64,000 nt of DNA from Paenibacillus beijingensis (GTDB lineage Bacteria > Bacillota > Bacilli > Paenibacillales > Paenibacillaceae). Below the pieces are notes generated by a model. It searched no databases, was not told the DNA's origin, and saw only the letters and a list, made by a program, of their open reading frames with translations. Each line of letters begins with the position of its first letter. Positions within the stretch are counted from its first letter, which is position 1. The stretch lies in NCBI RefSeq assembly GCF_000961095.1, contig NZ_CP011058.1:3499501-3563500 (forward strand). Reading direction: 5' to 3'. Below, piece after piece: positions 16,427-25,233 of this stretch. The position numbers and the translations under genes were made by a program.

Positions 16427-18356
16427 CAACATCAAAGGGAATCTGCGGACATACAGCGCTTTTTTTCTCAGCAGCGTGTTCTCGGTTCTCATCTTTTACT
16501 TGTACGCGGCGTTCCTGTTTCACCCCGACATCGTGAACGGCAACATTGCGGCGGCGGGCAAAGTGACGACGATGATGCAGGTGTGCGAATATTTGATCGT
16601 CATCTTCTCGTTCTTCTTTGTGCTCTATTCCAATTCGGCTTTTTTGAAAACACGGACGAAGGAGTTCGGACTGCTGACGCTCTTTGGCACGACTCGCGGC
16701 CAGCTGCGCATAATGGTGCTCTATGAGAGCGCTGCCCTGGCCGTCGTTTCAATCGCAGCCGGAATCGGTCTCGGCATGCTGCTGAGCAAGCTGTTTTTCA
16801 TGGGGCTTGGCGTACTGCTGAATTCGGACGTTTCCATCCTTTTCGCGGTACCTATGAAAGCGGTCTGGCTTACGGCGGGCGGATTTTTTCTGCTGTTCAT
16901 GCTCATATCGTCGGCAACGGTCCTCCGTGTCGGGCGGAAGCAAATTATCGATCTGCTTCAGGAAGCGCGCAAGCCGAAGCAGCCGCCCACTTTCTCGCCG
17001 CTGTTGTCGCTGCTCGCCTGCGTATGCCTTGCGGCCGGGTATACGATGGCGCTCAAGATGACGATGATGAATTTCACTTTGTTTGCGCTCCCGGTAATCG
17101 GGCTTGTGACGCTTGGGTCTTATTTTTTGTTCACCCAGCTCAGCGTCGCCCTGATCCGGCTGCTTCAGCGCAGCACTCGCTTTTTCTACAACCGCACCAA
17201 CCTTATTACCGTATCCCAGCTCGCGTTTAAAATGAAAGACAATGCCCGAATTTTGTTTGCCGTATCGATTATGAGCGCGGTGATGGTGACGGCCGTCGGC
17301 TCGGTTTACTCGATCCAGAAAGTGAGCCGGGATCAGCTGCTCGAGCACGTCCCTTATACGGTCGGTTTTTTGGAACGCGGCCTGAACACGCATGAAGTTG
17401 CCGATCCGCAGGAGGTAAGGTCGGTTATCGCCGCATCGGGGGAGATGCTCGAAGCGGAGGCCCGGGTTGTCGGCATCGCCGCAGCAAAGGTCCGGATTCA
17501 GCAGACGAAAGGCAAAACGGCAAATTTCCCCGAACGTTCGGCGATGGCGATCTCACAGACGGATTATAATGCGCAGGCGCAGCGGCTGGGCAAAAAGCCG
17601 GTTAAACTTGAAGACGGCCATGCCGTATATGTGCTGCCTTACAAAGAAATGAATACCGGCGGCAGCGGCAAGGGCGGCGTTATCGAAGCGGTTATCAACG
17701 GCAGCCCGGTGAAACTGAGCCTGGACGATTACGCGTACGGCGCGGTGCTCAGTCCTGTCGCAGAAGCGACTTATCTGATCGTGGCGAGCGACAAGCAGTT
17801 TATGGAATGGGACCGGCAGACGCCGGCGGAGCGGAAGCTTGTTGCGTACGGCTACGAGATTCGCGGCTGGGAACAGGCTCTGCCGGCCGTACAGAAGATT
17901 GAACAGCTCATTCCGGCAGATAAAAAGGCTCAGGCCCAGACGTACCGGGTCAGCTCATATATCGAAACCCAGCAGTCGATATCGCTCGCGTTGTTCATCG
18001 GCATGTTCATCAGTCTGCTGTTTTTCATCGCGGCGGGCAGCATGATTTATTTCAAGCTGTTTACCGAGCTGCAGGAAGACCGGGCGCAGTTCAAGGCGCT
18101 TGCGCGGATCGGAATGACGGCCGGGGAGATCCGGCGCATCGTCGCCACCCAGGTCGGGATGGTTTTCTTCGTCCCCTGTCTGGTCGGAATCGGGCACAGC
18201 CTGTTCGCGCTGAAGGCGCTCGGCGATTTGCTGGCGGCGCCGGTGTGGATGTACGGGCTGCTCGTCATCGGTATTTATGTTGTCATGCAAACCGTATATT
18301 TTCTTTTTTCATGCTCCACGTATATTCACAGTATAAGACGCGGGACGGCCGGCTGA
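16401..18356 (+). CDS. BceB-like FtsX-type ABC permease
   Basis: 651 residues. About ten predicted membrane helices with a large extracellular domain (about residues 310-530) between helices 7 and 8, the hallmark of BceB permeases, where that domain binds the peptide antibiotic. Begins FRSLALSNIKGNLRTYSAFF, a common FtsX-type start. ATG 16401 lies within the ATPase gene after GGAGGG, so translation is coupled. A terminator overlaps its last codons. It completes a BceRSAB-like module. Confidence 0.9.
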   Translation: MTFRSLALSNIKGNLRTYSAFFLSSVFSVLIFYLYAAFLFHPDIVNGNIAAAGKVTTMMQVCEYLIVIFSFFFVLYSNSAFLKTRTKEFGLLTLFGTTRGQLRIMVLYESAALAVVSIAAGIGLGMLLSKLFFMGLGVLLNSDVSILFAVPMKAVWLTAGGFFLLFMLISSATVLRVGRKQIIDLLQEARKPKQPPTFSPLLSLLACVCLAAGYTMALKMTMMNFTLFALPVIGLVTLGSYFLFTQLSVALIRLLQRSTRFFYNRTNLITVSQLAFKMKDNARILFAVSIMSAVMVTAVGSVYSIQKVSRDQLLEHVPYTVGFLERGLNTHEVADPQEVRSVIAASGEMLEAEARVVGIAAAKVRIQQTKGKTANFPERSAMAISQTDYNAQAQRLGKKPVKLEDGHAVYVLPYKEMNTGGSGKGGVIEAVINGSPVKLSLDDYAYGAVLSPVAEATYLIVASDKQFMEWDRQTPAERKLVAYGYEIRGWEQALPAVQKIEQLIPADKKAQAQTYRVSSYIETQQSISLALFIGMFISLLFFIAAGSMIYFKLFTELQEDRAQFKALARIGMTAGEIRRIVATQVGMVFFVPCLVGIGHSLFALKALGDLLAAPVWMYGLLVIGIYVVMQTVYFLFSCSTYIHSIRRGTAG

Positions 18357-18375
18357 TTAGCCGGTCTTTTTTTTT
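18344..18375 (+). terminator. Terminator of the BceAB-like operon
   Basis: GGCCGGCT and AGCCGGTC arms around GATT, followed by nine T. The 5' arm lies inside the last permease codons and the stop is in the loop. Confidence 0.85.
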
Positions 18376-18661
18376 GTTGCCCAAGGCTTCAGAGCCGGAA
18401 AAGAAAACAGGATTTAACGAAGCGGCGGACTCTGCCCGGAATTCAAGCGGGGAGAGATCGCCGATTTTTCTTGTTCTCCCATCCACATTCGAACGGCTTT
18501 TTTCTTCGTCTCTTCTCTAAAGGACTGAACGTTTGTCTCTTTTAATCCGCGCTGCCGATAAGCCAAATGTTGACACATTCTTTCTCTTTGAGTCTTCGCG
18601 TAAATTTTGCCTTATCCACTTGTGTAAAGTACATGTTCCTTTATGGAAAAAAAGTTATTGA
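18376..18661. other. Gene-free stretch before the decayed sugar operon
   Basis: No frame with a ribosome site or recognisable product. The 5' part of the adjoining binding-protein gene (signal peptide and roughly the first 60-70 residues) should lie here but is absent, and a stop immediately precedes its first ATG, which points to a deletion joining foreign flank to the gene body. Confidence 0.4.
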
Positions 18662-19224
18662 ATGTACCAGATCGTCGAACAGGCGGGTCCGAAAATCAAT
18701 GAACAAATGAAGCCGCGCTGGATTCAAGGCAATCCGCCGGATGTCGTCTACATCGATGGAGACGGTACATTTACAGAATCGCTGTTAGTTAAAAATCAGC
18801 AGCTGATGGATATTACCGATTGGGTCAAGACAGCCAAAAACGTCGATGGAGAAGTGATCAAGGATCAATTGATCGGTCAACCGAAGCTGTATGACGGTAA
18901 GAGTTACGCCATTCCGCTCGTTTTCGGAGTGTTCGGCTTGTGGTATGACAAAGCGCTTTTCAAAGAAAAGGGTTGGGCCGTACCTACGGATTGGACCAGC
19001 TTTTTGGAAGCCAACAAACAAGGCTTGGCATTCGGGGTTAAACCTATTATTCATCAAGGCCAATATCCGTACTATTTCATTCGCAACTTCATGAGACAAG
19101 GATTTGTTACGGCTACCCCGAAAATTACTATTAGCTCAGACCCAAAAATGGCAGCACGAAACTAAGCCCAGCTTTTATGGTTTTTAAAAACTGTGCTTCT
19201 TCGCAATTTTGAGACATTGAAACG

Positions 19225-20448
19225 CTAAGAGGCCTCCGAATTAAAGAGGGCTACCTGAAAACCAAGATTCTCAAGCTTTCGTACGGCTTGTCTCACGATC
19301 GCTTCTTGTTGTCGCTGTTCAAAATAATGACTTCCTAAATCTTTGTAATCTTCTTTTCGTGTAAGAACGTAATAAACAATGGTCATGATGGAGTGCGCGA
19401 CGGCTACGGCTGCTCGGTGTCTGCCTTTTCGGGCGGCAATGCGTCTGTACTGTGCTCCTAGGTAGTTGTCGGATCTGCATACGGAATGGGCGACTTCAAT
19501 CAGTGCCGCTCGGAGATATTTGTTGCCTTTGCGAGTTTTTGAGGATTTTCGTTTTCCGGCACTTTCATTCTGCCCTGGAACTAGGCCCGCCCATGAACAG
19601 AGATTAGGGGCGGATGGGAAGCGCGAACCGACATCAGTCCCAACTTCGGCAAGGATTTGTTCTGCGGTTCGTCGGCCGATCCCTGGAATGGTATCTAGAC
19701 GTTCAATGTCTTGCTGAAAAGGGTCGAGCCGTTTGGCTACCTCCGTATCCAGTTCGAGAATCTGCTCATTCAGAAAATCGACGTGTGTGAGCATCGTTTT
19801 CAGCATGATCCGTTGGTGGGCACTCATGTTGCCGCGTAAGGCCAATTCCAACTCTTCCTTCTTTTTCTTCAGAGTTCGTCGCGCGAAAGCTGCCAGCTTT
19901 TCGGGATCTTCTTCTCCCTCGATCATGGCCCCCATCATATCGCGGCTGCTCACGCCCATAATGTCGGAGACAACAGCAGCGAGCTTAATGTTGGCGCCTT
20001 CAAGGACCTTCTGAACCCGGTTATGTTCACGAGAGCGTTCCTGCATCAGGCTGCGACGGTAACGGACTAATTCGCGGAGTTCGCGTTGGTTACGGTCCGG
20101 AATGTAGCTGGGTTTGAGCAGTCCATGACGCAGAAGGTTACAGATCCACTCGGCATCTTTCACATCCGTCTTCCTGCCGGGAACAGCTTTAATGTGCTGT
20201 GCGTTTACGACGAGGAATTGAATCTCCTCGGCTTCAAGCAGGTTGACGATTGGTTTCCAGTAAACACCGGTACTCTCCATGGCCACGTGCGTACAGCGAT
20301 GCTGCTTGATCCAGTCGATTAAATCCAGCAGGAACACCGTATGCGTACGAAAGGTCTTAATCTCCTTTCCTTCGGGAGTCATGACGCAAGCGGTAATGGA
20401 CTTCTTGTGAACATCCAAACCGCAAGCGCGCTCGATGAGGACATCCAT
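19225..20448 (-). CDS. IS110-family DEDD transposase/recombinase
   Basis: 407 residues. The N-terminal RuvC-like DEDD domain is seen as GLDVHKKSITA, AMESTGVYW and KTDVKDAEW. The C-terminal Transposase_20 domain has TIPGIGRRTAEQILAEVG and the Ser-containing region LCSWAGLVPGQNESAGK. Such enzymes recombine a circular donor into a target under guidance of a bridge RNA encoded beside the gene. ATG 20448 follows GAAAGGTGA; an in-frame GTG at 20457 overlaps that site. The gene appears intact, so the element may be active. Confidence 0.9.
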   Translation of the reverse strand: MDVLIERACGLDVHKKSITACVMTPEGKEIKTFRTHTVFLLDLIDWIKQHRCTHVAMESTGVYWKPIVNLLEAEEIQFLVVNAQHIKAVPGRKTDVKDAEWICNLLRHGLLKPSYIPDRNQRELRELVRYRRSLMQERSREHNRVQKVLEGANIKLAAVVSDIMGVSSRDMMGAMIEGEEDPEKLAAFARRTLKKKKEELELALRGNMSAHQRIMLKTMLTHVDFLNEQILELDTEVAKRLDPFQQDIERLDTIPGIGRRTAEQILAEVGTDVGSRFPSAPNLCSWAGLVPGQNESAGKRKSSKTRKGNKYLRAALIEVAHSVCRSDNYLGAQYRRIAARKGRHRAAVAVAHSIMTIVYYVLTRKEDYKDLGSHYFEQRQQEAIVRQAVRKLENLGFQVALFNSEAS

Positions 20449-20489
20449 AACATTCACCTTTCTACGGCAATTGAAATTGAGGACTGGTG

Positions 20490-20645
20490 CAACAACCAGA
20501 AAGGATTACTCTACCCCGCGTGCTTCCCAAAAGGAGCGACATACCGTGGTGCACCGTGATCGTCGTAGTCAGACTAACGGATGGGTTCGCGACACCATAG
20601 CTTAACGACCTTCCTCACCAGCCGTAAGAATAGTATAGAACGCCG
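20490..20645 (-). ncRNA. Predicted IS110 bridge RNA
   Basis: Ends are approximate. Read on the transposase strand, the non-coding end contains UUACGGCU (20627-20620), identical to the left target half at 19107-19114; then CCGUUAG (20580-20574), the reverse complement of the right target half CTAACGG (20694-20700); then CGGGGUAG (20518-20511), the reverse complement of the element end CTACCCCG (19113-19120). All three include the CT/AG core. This is the target-loop then donor-loop layout of bridge RNAs. The fourth guide, for GGATGGCT at the other end, is not cleanly seen; GGUAUGUCGCU just before the third guide contains it only with bulges. Confidence 0.7.
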
Positions 20646-21356
20646 CACCAAAATTTTCATTACTCTGTGGTGCCCCGAGAGGGGCATGGATGGCTAACGG
20701 GGACAATCCGGCGATTCTGGACGACATTAACAATTTGAAGGAAGGTGTCTTCAAGAGCGCACCGGTCATGGCTACATTGGACAAAGTCGAATCCTTGAAC
20801 AAACTGGGCTATATTAACAAGGCAGCATTGGCTTTGAATCATACGGACTCCCAAAATCAGTGGTTGCAGCACAAGGCAATCTTCATTCCGTCCGGACTTT
20901 GGCTGGAAAATGAAATGAAAAAGACGGCTCCTGCAGGCTTCGAATATGGATTCATTCCTTCTGTTACTCAAGATAAAGGTGGAAAATATGTTGCCGTCCC
21001 TTATACGAACGAAATAGGGATCGCGAAGTACGCCAAAAATGTCGAAGCTGCAAAAGCATTTTTACAATTCGTCTTCACGAAAAAGGCTGCCATTAACTGG
21101 GCTGAAAAAACAGGCGCGTTAATGAATTATAAAGTTGATTTGGCTTCCACTCAAGCGAGCGGAGCCGTGAAAAGCGCCATGACCTACTTGAACTCGCCGG
21201 ATACAATTGTTACTTCTACGGACAGCACGTTTGACCAGGATGTAGAGAAGGCTATGGAAGACGCAACAGCGGCCTTGCTTGGTGAGAAGATTACGAAAGA
21301 GGAATGGTCGGATCGAATGGAAAAAGCAGCAGCAGCAGCGCGGAAAAAATGAGCTA

Positions 21357-21375
21357 GGGGGGGAGCTTTCCCCCC
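21357..21375 (+). terminator. Intercistronic G/C hairpin after the binding-protein gene
   Basis: A run of seven G pairs with a run of six C across a short loop, followed by TTTC. It sits between binding-protein and permease genes, where partial terminators or stabilisers commonly lower permease output. Now a relic, since the operon is decayed. Confidence 0.45.
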
Positions 21376-21400
21376 TTTCTATTGATAGGATGGTGGTAAT

Positions 21401-21794
21401 ATGAACACTCAGAAGAAGAGCTTGTCCTCAAAAGGGCAATATCTTTTGTTTATCGGTGTTTTTATCGTTCCGACATTTTTGCTGTTTGGGCTGTTTACGT
21501 TGTACCCGATGGTAAAAGGGATGTATATCAGTTTGTTTGATTGGACAGGCAGTGCTTCGAATATGAAATTTGTCGGGCTGGATAACTATCGCAAATTGTT
21601 CGAGGATGCGATCATTCCGCGCACGATTTACCACGATTATTTTTTGGTGTTCTGGAAAGTCATTTTCATTATGTTGATCGCGATATTTTTTGCCGTCGGA
21701 TGCGTCTACCATTGGTGTCATGATATTGGTTGTATCCCTGATTACGACCGTTATTATCAATAGGCTCATGAAAAAAGAAGTGGTTCAATGGTAG
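21401..21794 (+). pseudogene. Sugar ABC permease (MalF type), internally deleted and frameshifted
   Basis: Starts normally (ATG 21401 with TTTYPM-like LFTLYPMVKGMYISLFDW and FVGLDNYRKLFED), but after about 105 residues the frame breaks near 21695. Another frame then gives a typical permease C-terminus, STIGVMILVVSLITTVIINR...KKEVVQW, ending at 21794. Roughly 170-180 residues, including the EAA loop, are missing. It cannot form a working transporter subunit. Confidence 0.8.
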
Positions 21795-21809
21795 GAATGG
21801 GGGATTTCC

Positions 21810-22633
21810 ATGTTTAAGCTAATCGCGAGGGCGCTGCTTTTCTGTTGGGCGATGTTTGTTCTGTATCCATTGTTTTGGACAGTCGCTACTTCATTGAAAA
21901 GGACGCAGCAATTCAATTTGGGAAAACCCTGGGATTTGCCTCAATGGCCTTTACAATTTATTAATTTTGCAACAGCCTGGCAAAAATCGCATTTTGGAGA
22001 CTATTTCATCAATACCACTTTGATCGTTATCTCTGCGGTGATTATCTCCCTTTTGCTTTCCTCGACATCGGCCTTTATGATAACACGACATCCTTTCAAG
22101 GGCAGTCGTATGTTATTTATGGTATATCTCGACGATGATGATTCCAACCATTTTAGGGTTGATTCCTTTATTTTTCCTCATGTCGACCTTAGGTTTGACA
22201 GATTCCTTGATCGGTTTGACGATTGTGTATTGCGGTCATTCAGATTCCGTTTGGGATTTTTATTTTATCTGGCTTTTTCCAAGCACTTCCCAAAGAACTT
22301 GAGGATGCGGCTACAATCGACGGCTGCGGAATATTCGGCACTTTCTTCAAAATCATGCTGCCGCTGTCCCGATCCGGTTTAATTACCGTAGGCATAATGA
22401 ACGCACTTACTTACTGGAACGAGTACATCATTTCGATGACTCTTATAAGCTCCCCGGGAAAATATACGGTGTCATTAGGTCTTGTTTTCATGCAAGGAGA
22501 GATGCAATACAGTGTCGATTGGGGAATCCTGTTCGCGGGATTGGTTATTTCGGTTATTCCCGTGTTTCTACTCTACACTTTTTTTCAACGACAAATTAGA
22601 GAAGGACTGACAGCTGGGGCGCTTAAAGGGTAA
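21810..22633 (+). pseudogene. Sugar ABC permease (MalG type), two frameshifts
   Basis: The first frame (from 21810, LYPLFWTVATSLKRTQQF...) runs to about 22125; a second frame then carries MMIPTILGLIPLFFLMSTLG to about 22220; a third (from 22223) gives IQIPFGIFILSGFFQALPKELEDAATIDGC and the rest to 22633. Together they make a full-length CUT1 permease of about 275 residues with the EAA-loop motif DAATIDGCG. Frameshifts rather than deletions, so decay is recent or a sequencing fault is possible. Confidence 0.8.
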
Positions 22634-22870
22634 ATATTGCTGAGGGCTTCGTTCCGAATATTAAGAGAATGTGATGTTAGCCGCCGGACTTTTATCGTGC
22701 GTCCTCTGCACATAAAGGTCCCGATTTCATTGGTTTCTGCACTCTCCCGTATACCTGTCTACTCTTGCAACCTAGCGGAATCAGGCGTTTCTACTCGGAC
22801 AATCATCCAAGAGGGACGGATCTCCCATTCATATGATGAATAGAAAGATATGGAAAGGAGATTCATCGAT

Positions 22871-23542
22871 ATGAGTGAAATTCAAGGCCGGCAGCTCGCC
22901 AGCAAATGGGCCAAGACGGCGGCGCTGCTTTCCCACCCCAGGATTGCTTCCCATATTCCGCCCACTCGGATGTTTAACGGGGATAATCTGCGCAGCATGC
23001 TTCGGGTGCACGGAATGGTCGTCATCAAGCCGGTGAAAGGCGCAGGCGGACACGGTGTTATGAAGGTAACGTCCAGCGGAAGCGGATTCTCGTATACCTA
23101 CTATTCGCGGACCCGGCATTTTAACAGTTTTCAAGGGCTTTTGCAGGCATTAAAGAAGGAACAGAAGGGCCGCCGGTATTTGATCCAGAAAGGAATTCGT
23201 CTCGCGGCAATAAGCGGACGGCCGATTGACTACCGGGTAAAATATGTGAAGACGGATACGGGCTGGCAAATCCGCTCGATGGTCGGACGGGTGGCAAGGC
23301 CGGGCCTGTTCGTGACCAATTTATGCCGCGGAGGAAGCATGCTGACTGCAGCGCAAGGAATCAGCCGTTCATTGTCGGGGGCGATGGTCACCCGCAAAAA
23401 ACGGGAGATGAGAGAGCTGACACGAGTGTCTACGGCGGTACTGGAAGGGAAATTTCACGGAATCGGCCAGCTCGGCTTCGACTATGGCATCGACCGGAGC
23501 GGGAAAGTCTGGATTTTTGAAGTGAATACGCGTCCGCAGTAA
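22871..23542 (+). CDS. YheC/YheD-family ATP-grasp spore coat-associated protein
   Basis: 223 residues with an ATP-grasp core (MVVIKPVKGAGGHGVM for nucleotide binding, DYRVKYVKT, LGFDYGIDRSGKVWIFEVNTRPQ for metal ligands). Family members are associated with the spore coat in Bacillus; this one is shorter than YheC/D and lacks their N-terminal domain. ATG 22871 follows AAAGGAGA; an ATG at 22850 lies before it. It stands alone, just upstream of the sda regulatory region, a sporulation-linked neighbourhood. Confidence 0.8.
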   Translation: MSEIQGRQLASKWAKTAALLSHPRIASHIPPTRMFNGDNLRSMLRVHGMVVIKPVKGAGGHGVMKVTSSGSGFSYTYYSRTRHFNSFQGLLQALKKEQKGRRYLIQKGIRLAAISGRPIDYRVKYVKTDTGWQIRSMVGRVARPGLFVTNLCRGGSMLTAAQGISRSLSGAMVTRKKREMRELTRVSTAVLEGKFHGIGQLGFDYGIDRSGKVWIFEVNTRPQ

Positions 23543-23619
23543 AGGATAGGTAAGAAATAGAACCTAAAGAGAACAAAAATTCAAAAAATTTTTTGACCAA
23601 ATTCGACATTAAATCCGGC

Positions 23620-23718
23620 TGTGCATAACTCTATCCACACTATCCCCATCTAAAACCCTCATTTTTCGACTCCTACCCACATATTGTACACACCTTGTCC
23701 ACGACTGGCTGTGGATAA
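23620..23718 (+). promoter_or_regulatory. DnaA-box cluster upstream of sda
   Basis: One perfect box TGTGGATAA (23710-23718), two with a single mismatch (TGTGCATAA 23620-23628, CTATCCACA 23631-23639) and several with two (CTACCCACA 23673, TTGTACACA 23684, TTGTCCACG 23695). An A/T-rich stretch lies just upstream (23575-23600). In Bacillus subtilis DnaA activates sda to delay sporulation while replication is under way; the cluster implies the same logic here. Confidence 0.75.
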
Positions 23719-23800
23719 CAGAACGCTTGTTCCGGTGATTAAGGGCATGTTAAGATGGGTTAGGAAGAATTAGGCAATATAGATGAAAGGAGTGTGAGGG

Positions 23801-23944
23801 ATGGAGTTGCTGTCTGATGAGCTGTTGGTGGAAACGTATTTAGCGGCTGTGCAGTTCAATCTGGACCCTGAATTTATCGAGATGTTGATCGGTGAATTAA
23901 AGCGCAGACAGATCAACCCGGACAAAATTCGACTCGGTGCATAA
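23801..23944 (+). CDS. sda: Sporulation histidine kinase inhibitor Sda
   Basis: 47 residues: MELLSDELLVETYLAA, then FIEMLIGELKRR, the two-helix hairpin of Sda, which binds the dimerisation stalk of sporulation kinases (KinA/B-type) and blocks phosphate flow to Spo0A. The length is close to that of the Bacillus protein (46-52). GGAG-type ribosome site (AAAGGAGTGTGAGGG) precedes the ATG. Regulation by DnaA is supported by the upstream box cluster. Too short for most automated calls. Confidence 0.9.
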   Translation: MELLSDELLVETYLAAVQFNLDPEFIEMLIGELKRRQINPDKIRLGA

Positions 23945-23947
23945 CGA

Positions 23948-24196
23948 TCAAACGTTCAGGTTCGGTGATTCCCATTCGGCAACCGACACTTCATAGCTGC
24001 GGTTACACCCGGAACAATATACAATATGTTCACAATATAATTCCGTTCGGTTGAATAAAGGTTCCGTTGAAACGGGACTGTAGGGAGCATAAGGACCGCT
24101 CCAGTCCGCAATCCGACCGCAATCGTCCGCTTCGCAGCGGCAGTGCGGGCAGGGCACGTTGAGCAGTCGAATTCCATTGCAAACGGGACATAACAT
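23948..24196 (-). CDS. Small zinc-ribbon-like protein
   Basis: 82 residues with paired cysteines CPVC (3-6), CPHC (16-19) and CSGC near residue 61, plus Cys54; these can bind one or two zinc ions. The segment DWSGPYAPYSPV is a feature I associate with small conserved Paenibacillaceae proteins of unknown role. Its AAGGAGG lies 12 bases before the ATG, within the 3' arm of the terminator hairpin of the upstream gene, so translation may depend on that hairpin being open. Convergent with sda, four bases apart. Confidence 0.65.
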   Translation of the reverse strand: MLCPVCNGIRLLNVPCPHCRCEADDCGRIADWSGPYAPYSPVSTEPLFNRTELYCEHIVYCSGCNRSYEVSVAEWESPNLNV

Positions 24197-24202
24197 AAAA
24201 AA

Positions 24203-24279
24203 GGGTATCCTCCTTGCCTGCGGCCGCCGTCGCTTTAACGACTTCGAGCCGGTGATTCGAGCGCAAGGTTAGGATACCC
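24203..24279 (-). terminator. Terminator-like stem that also holds the next gene's ribosome site
   Basis: On the minus strand GGGTATCCT...CCTTGC pairs with GCAAGGAGGATACCC, a stem of about 15 bp with a roughly 45-nt loop, followed by six T. It should terminate the yumC-like transcript; the 3' arm contains the AGGAGG of the zinc-ribbon gene. Confidence 0.7.
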
Positions 24280-24304
24280 TCTTTTGTTTCATTTAACCGA
24301 CTTG

Positions 24305-25144
24305 CTAAAGCTTCATGTTGCTGCTGTGGCCCGGAGACAGCTTGGCGCCCGGATCGAAATAAACTTTGGCGTTGTTGACGGCGGTTGGCGCTTCGCCGAA
24401 CCCGACTGCGATCAGCTTCACTTTGCCGGGATAAGTTGTGATATCGCCTGCCGCAAAGATGCCCGGGATGCTGGATTCCATCCGGGAGTCGACAACGATT
24501 GATCCGTGGTCGATGTTCAGACCCCACTCGGTGATCGGACCGAGCGACGAGACGAAGCCGAAATTGACAATGACGGCGTCAACGTCAAGCTTTACTTCTT
24601 CTTTCGTTTTGACGTTGCGCAGGGTGACGCTCTCGATTTGGCTTTCGCCTTCAAGCGCTGCGATTTCCGTCGGAACGACAACGTTTACTTTCGATTTCAT
24701 CAGGTTTTCCACGCTGTGCTCGTGTGCCCGGAATTTGTCCCGGCGGTGAATGAGCGTTACGCTTTCCGCGATCGGCTCCAGCATGAGCGCCCAGTCGACT
24801 GCGGAATCGCCGCCGCCGCTGATCAGCACTTTCTGCCCATTGAACTGATGCAGGTCGCTCACAAAATAATGCAGGTTTTTCTTTTCGTATTTCGCCGCTT
24901 CCGGCAGCTCCAGACGGCGGGGTTCAAACGCACCGACGCCGGCCGTAATGATGACCGAACGCGCGAAGTGGACCGCTTTGTCCGTACGGATCTCAAACAG
25001 GCGCTCCTCACGCTTGATCAGCTCGACCACTTTCTCCTCCAGACAAACTTCCTGCGAGAAGTGACTCAGCTGCTTCTGCAGCGAATCGACCAATTCCTGA
25101 GCCGTCACTTTCGGAAATCCGGACGAAAAAGCCCTCCCAAACAA
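24305..25144 (-). pseudogene. yumC: Ferredoxin/flavodoxin-NADP reductase (YumC type), N-terminally truncated
   Basis: The frame encodes residues equivalent to about 61 to the end of YumC-type reductases: GFPKVTAQELVDSLQ, ITAGVGAFEPRRLELPEA, the NADPH motif ISGGGDSAVDWALMLEPIA, HRRDKFRAHEHSVENL and FAAGDITTYPGKVKLIA. The N-terminal FAD-binding GxGxxG segment is missing; a short unrelated stretch (MFGRAFSS) and a TTG replace it. A TATAAT lies about 20 bp upstream, suggesting an internal deletion that kept the promoter. Without the FAD motif it should be inactive. Confidence 0.75.
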
Positions 25145-25233
25145 CTAATTAGATTTTTATTATAACGTTTCTTGCGAAAGGAGGGAAATAACCTTTTTGT
25201 ATGTTCTTCTAAAGTTTTTCGTATAAATGCACC

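Larger units (their letters stand above)
19115..20695 (-). mobile_element. IS110-family insertion sequence with CT core
   Basis: About 1581 bp. The edges are set by the interrupted gene: GTTACGGCT at 19106-19114, and GGCT/AACGGG at 20692-20700; removing 19115-20695 restores a continuous frame. No terminal inverted repeats or long target duplication is seen, only a shared GGCT including a CT core, as for IS110 elements. One transposase gene on the minus strand leaves 247 bp of non-coding DNA upstream of it and 110 bp downstream. A GCCCC/GGGGC hairpin (20672-20685) lies just inside the right edge. The upstream non-coding end contains guide sequences (see the bridge RNA entry). Confidence 0.85.
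18662..21352 (+). pseudogene. Sugar ABC transporter binding protein (NgcE-like), 5'-truncated and split by IS110
   Basis: The two halves, 18662-19114 and 20696-21352, join in frame if the insertion is removed (GFVTA then NGDNPAILDD) and then resemble carbohydrate-binding lipoproteins of the N-acetylglucosamine/chitobiose NgcE type (GNPPDVVYIDGDG, FIPSGLWLENEMKK, AVPYTNEIGIAKYAKN). The lipoprotein signal and first strand are missing at the 5' end. It is therefore broken twice. The permease genes that follow are decayed as well, so uptake of this sugar has been lost. Family assignment is by recognition of motifs; substrate is tentative. Confidence 0.8.

Noticed and set aside
18376..18560. Transposase remnant on the minus strand before the sugar operon
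   Set aside because: Short basic stretches in several frames look vaguely transposase-like, but no family motif could be identified.
20630..20640. TATACT as promoter of the bridge RNA
   Set aside because: Its start would fall inside the first guide, and no good -35 lies at the right distance.
23575..23720. Chromosomal origin of replication
   Set aside because: DnaA boxes and an AT-rich stretch are present but dnaA, dnaN, recF or gyrase genes are not; the cluster fits sda control.
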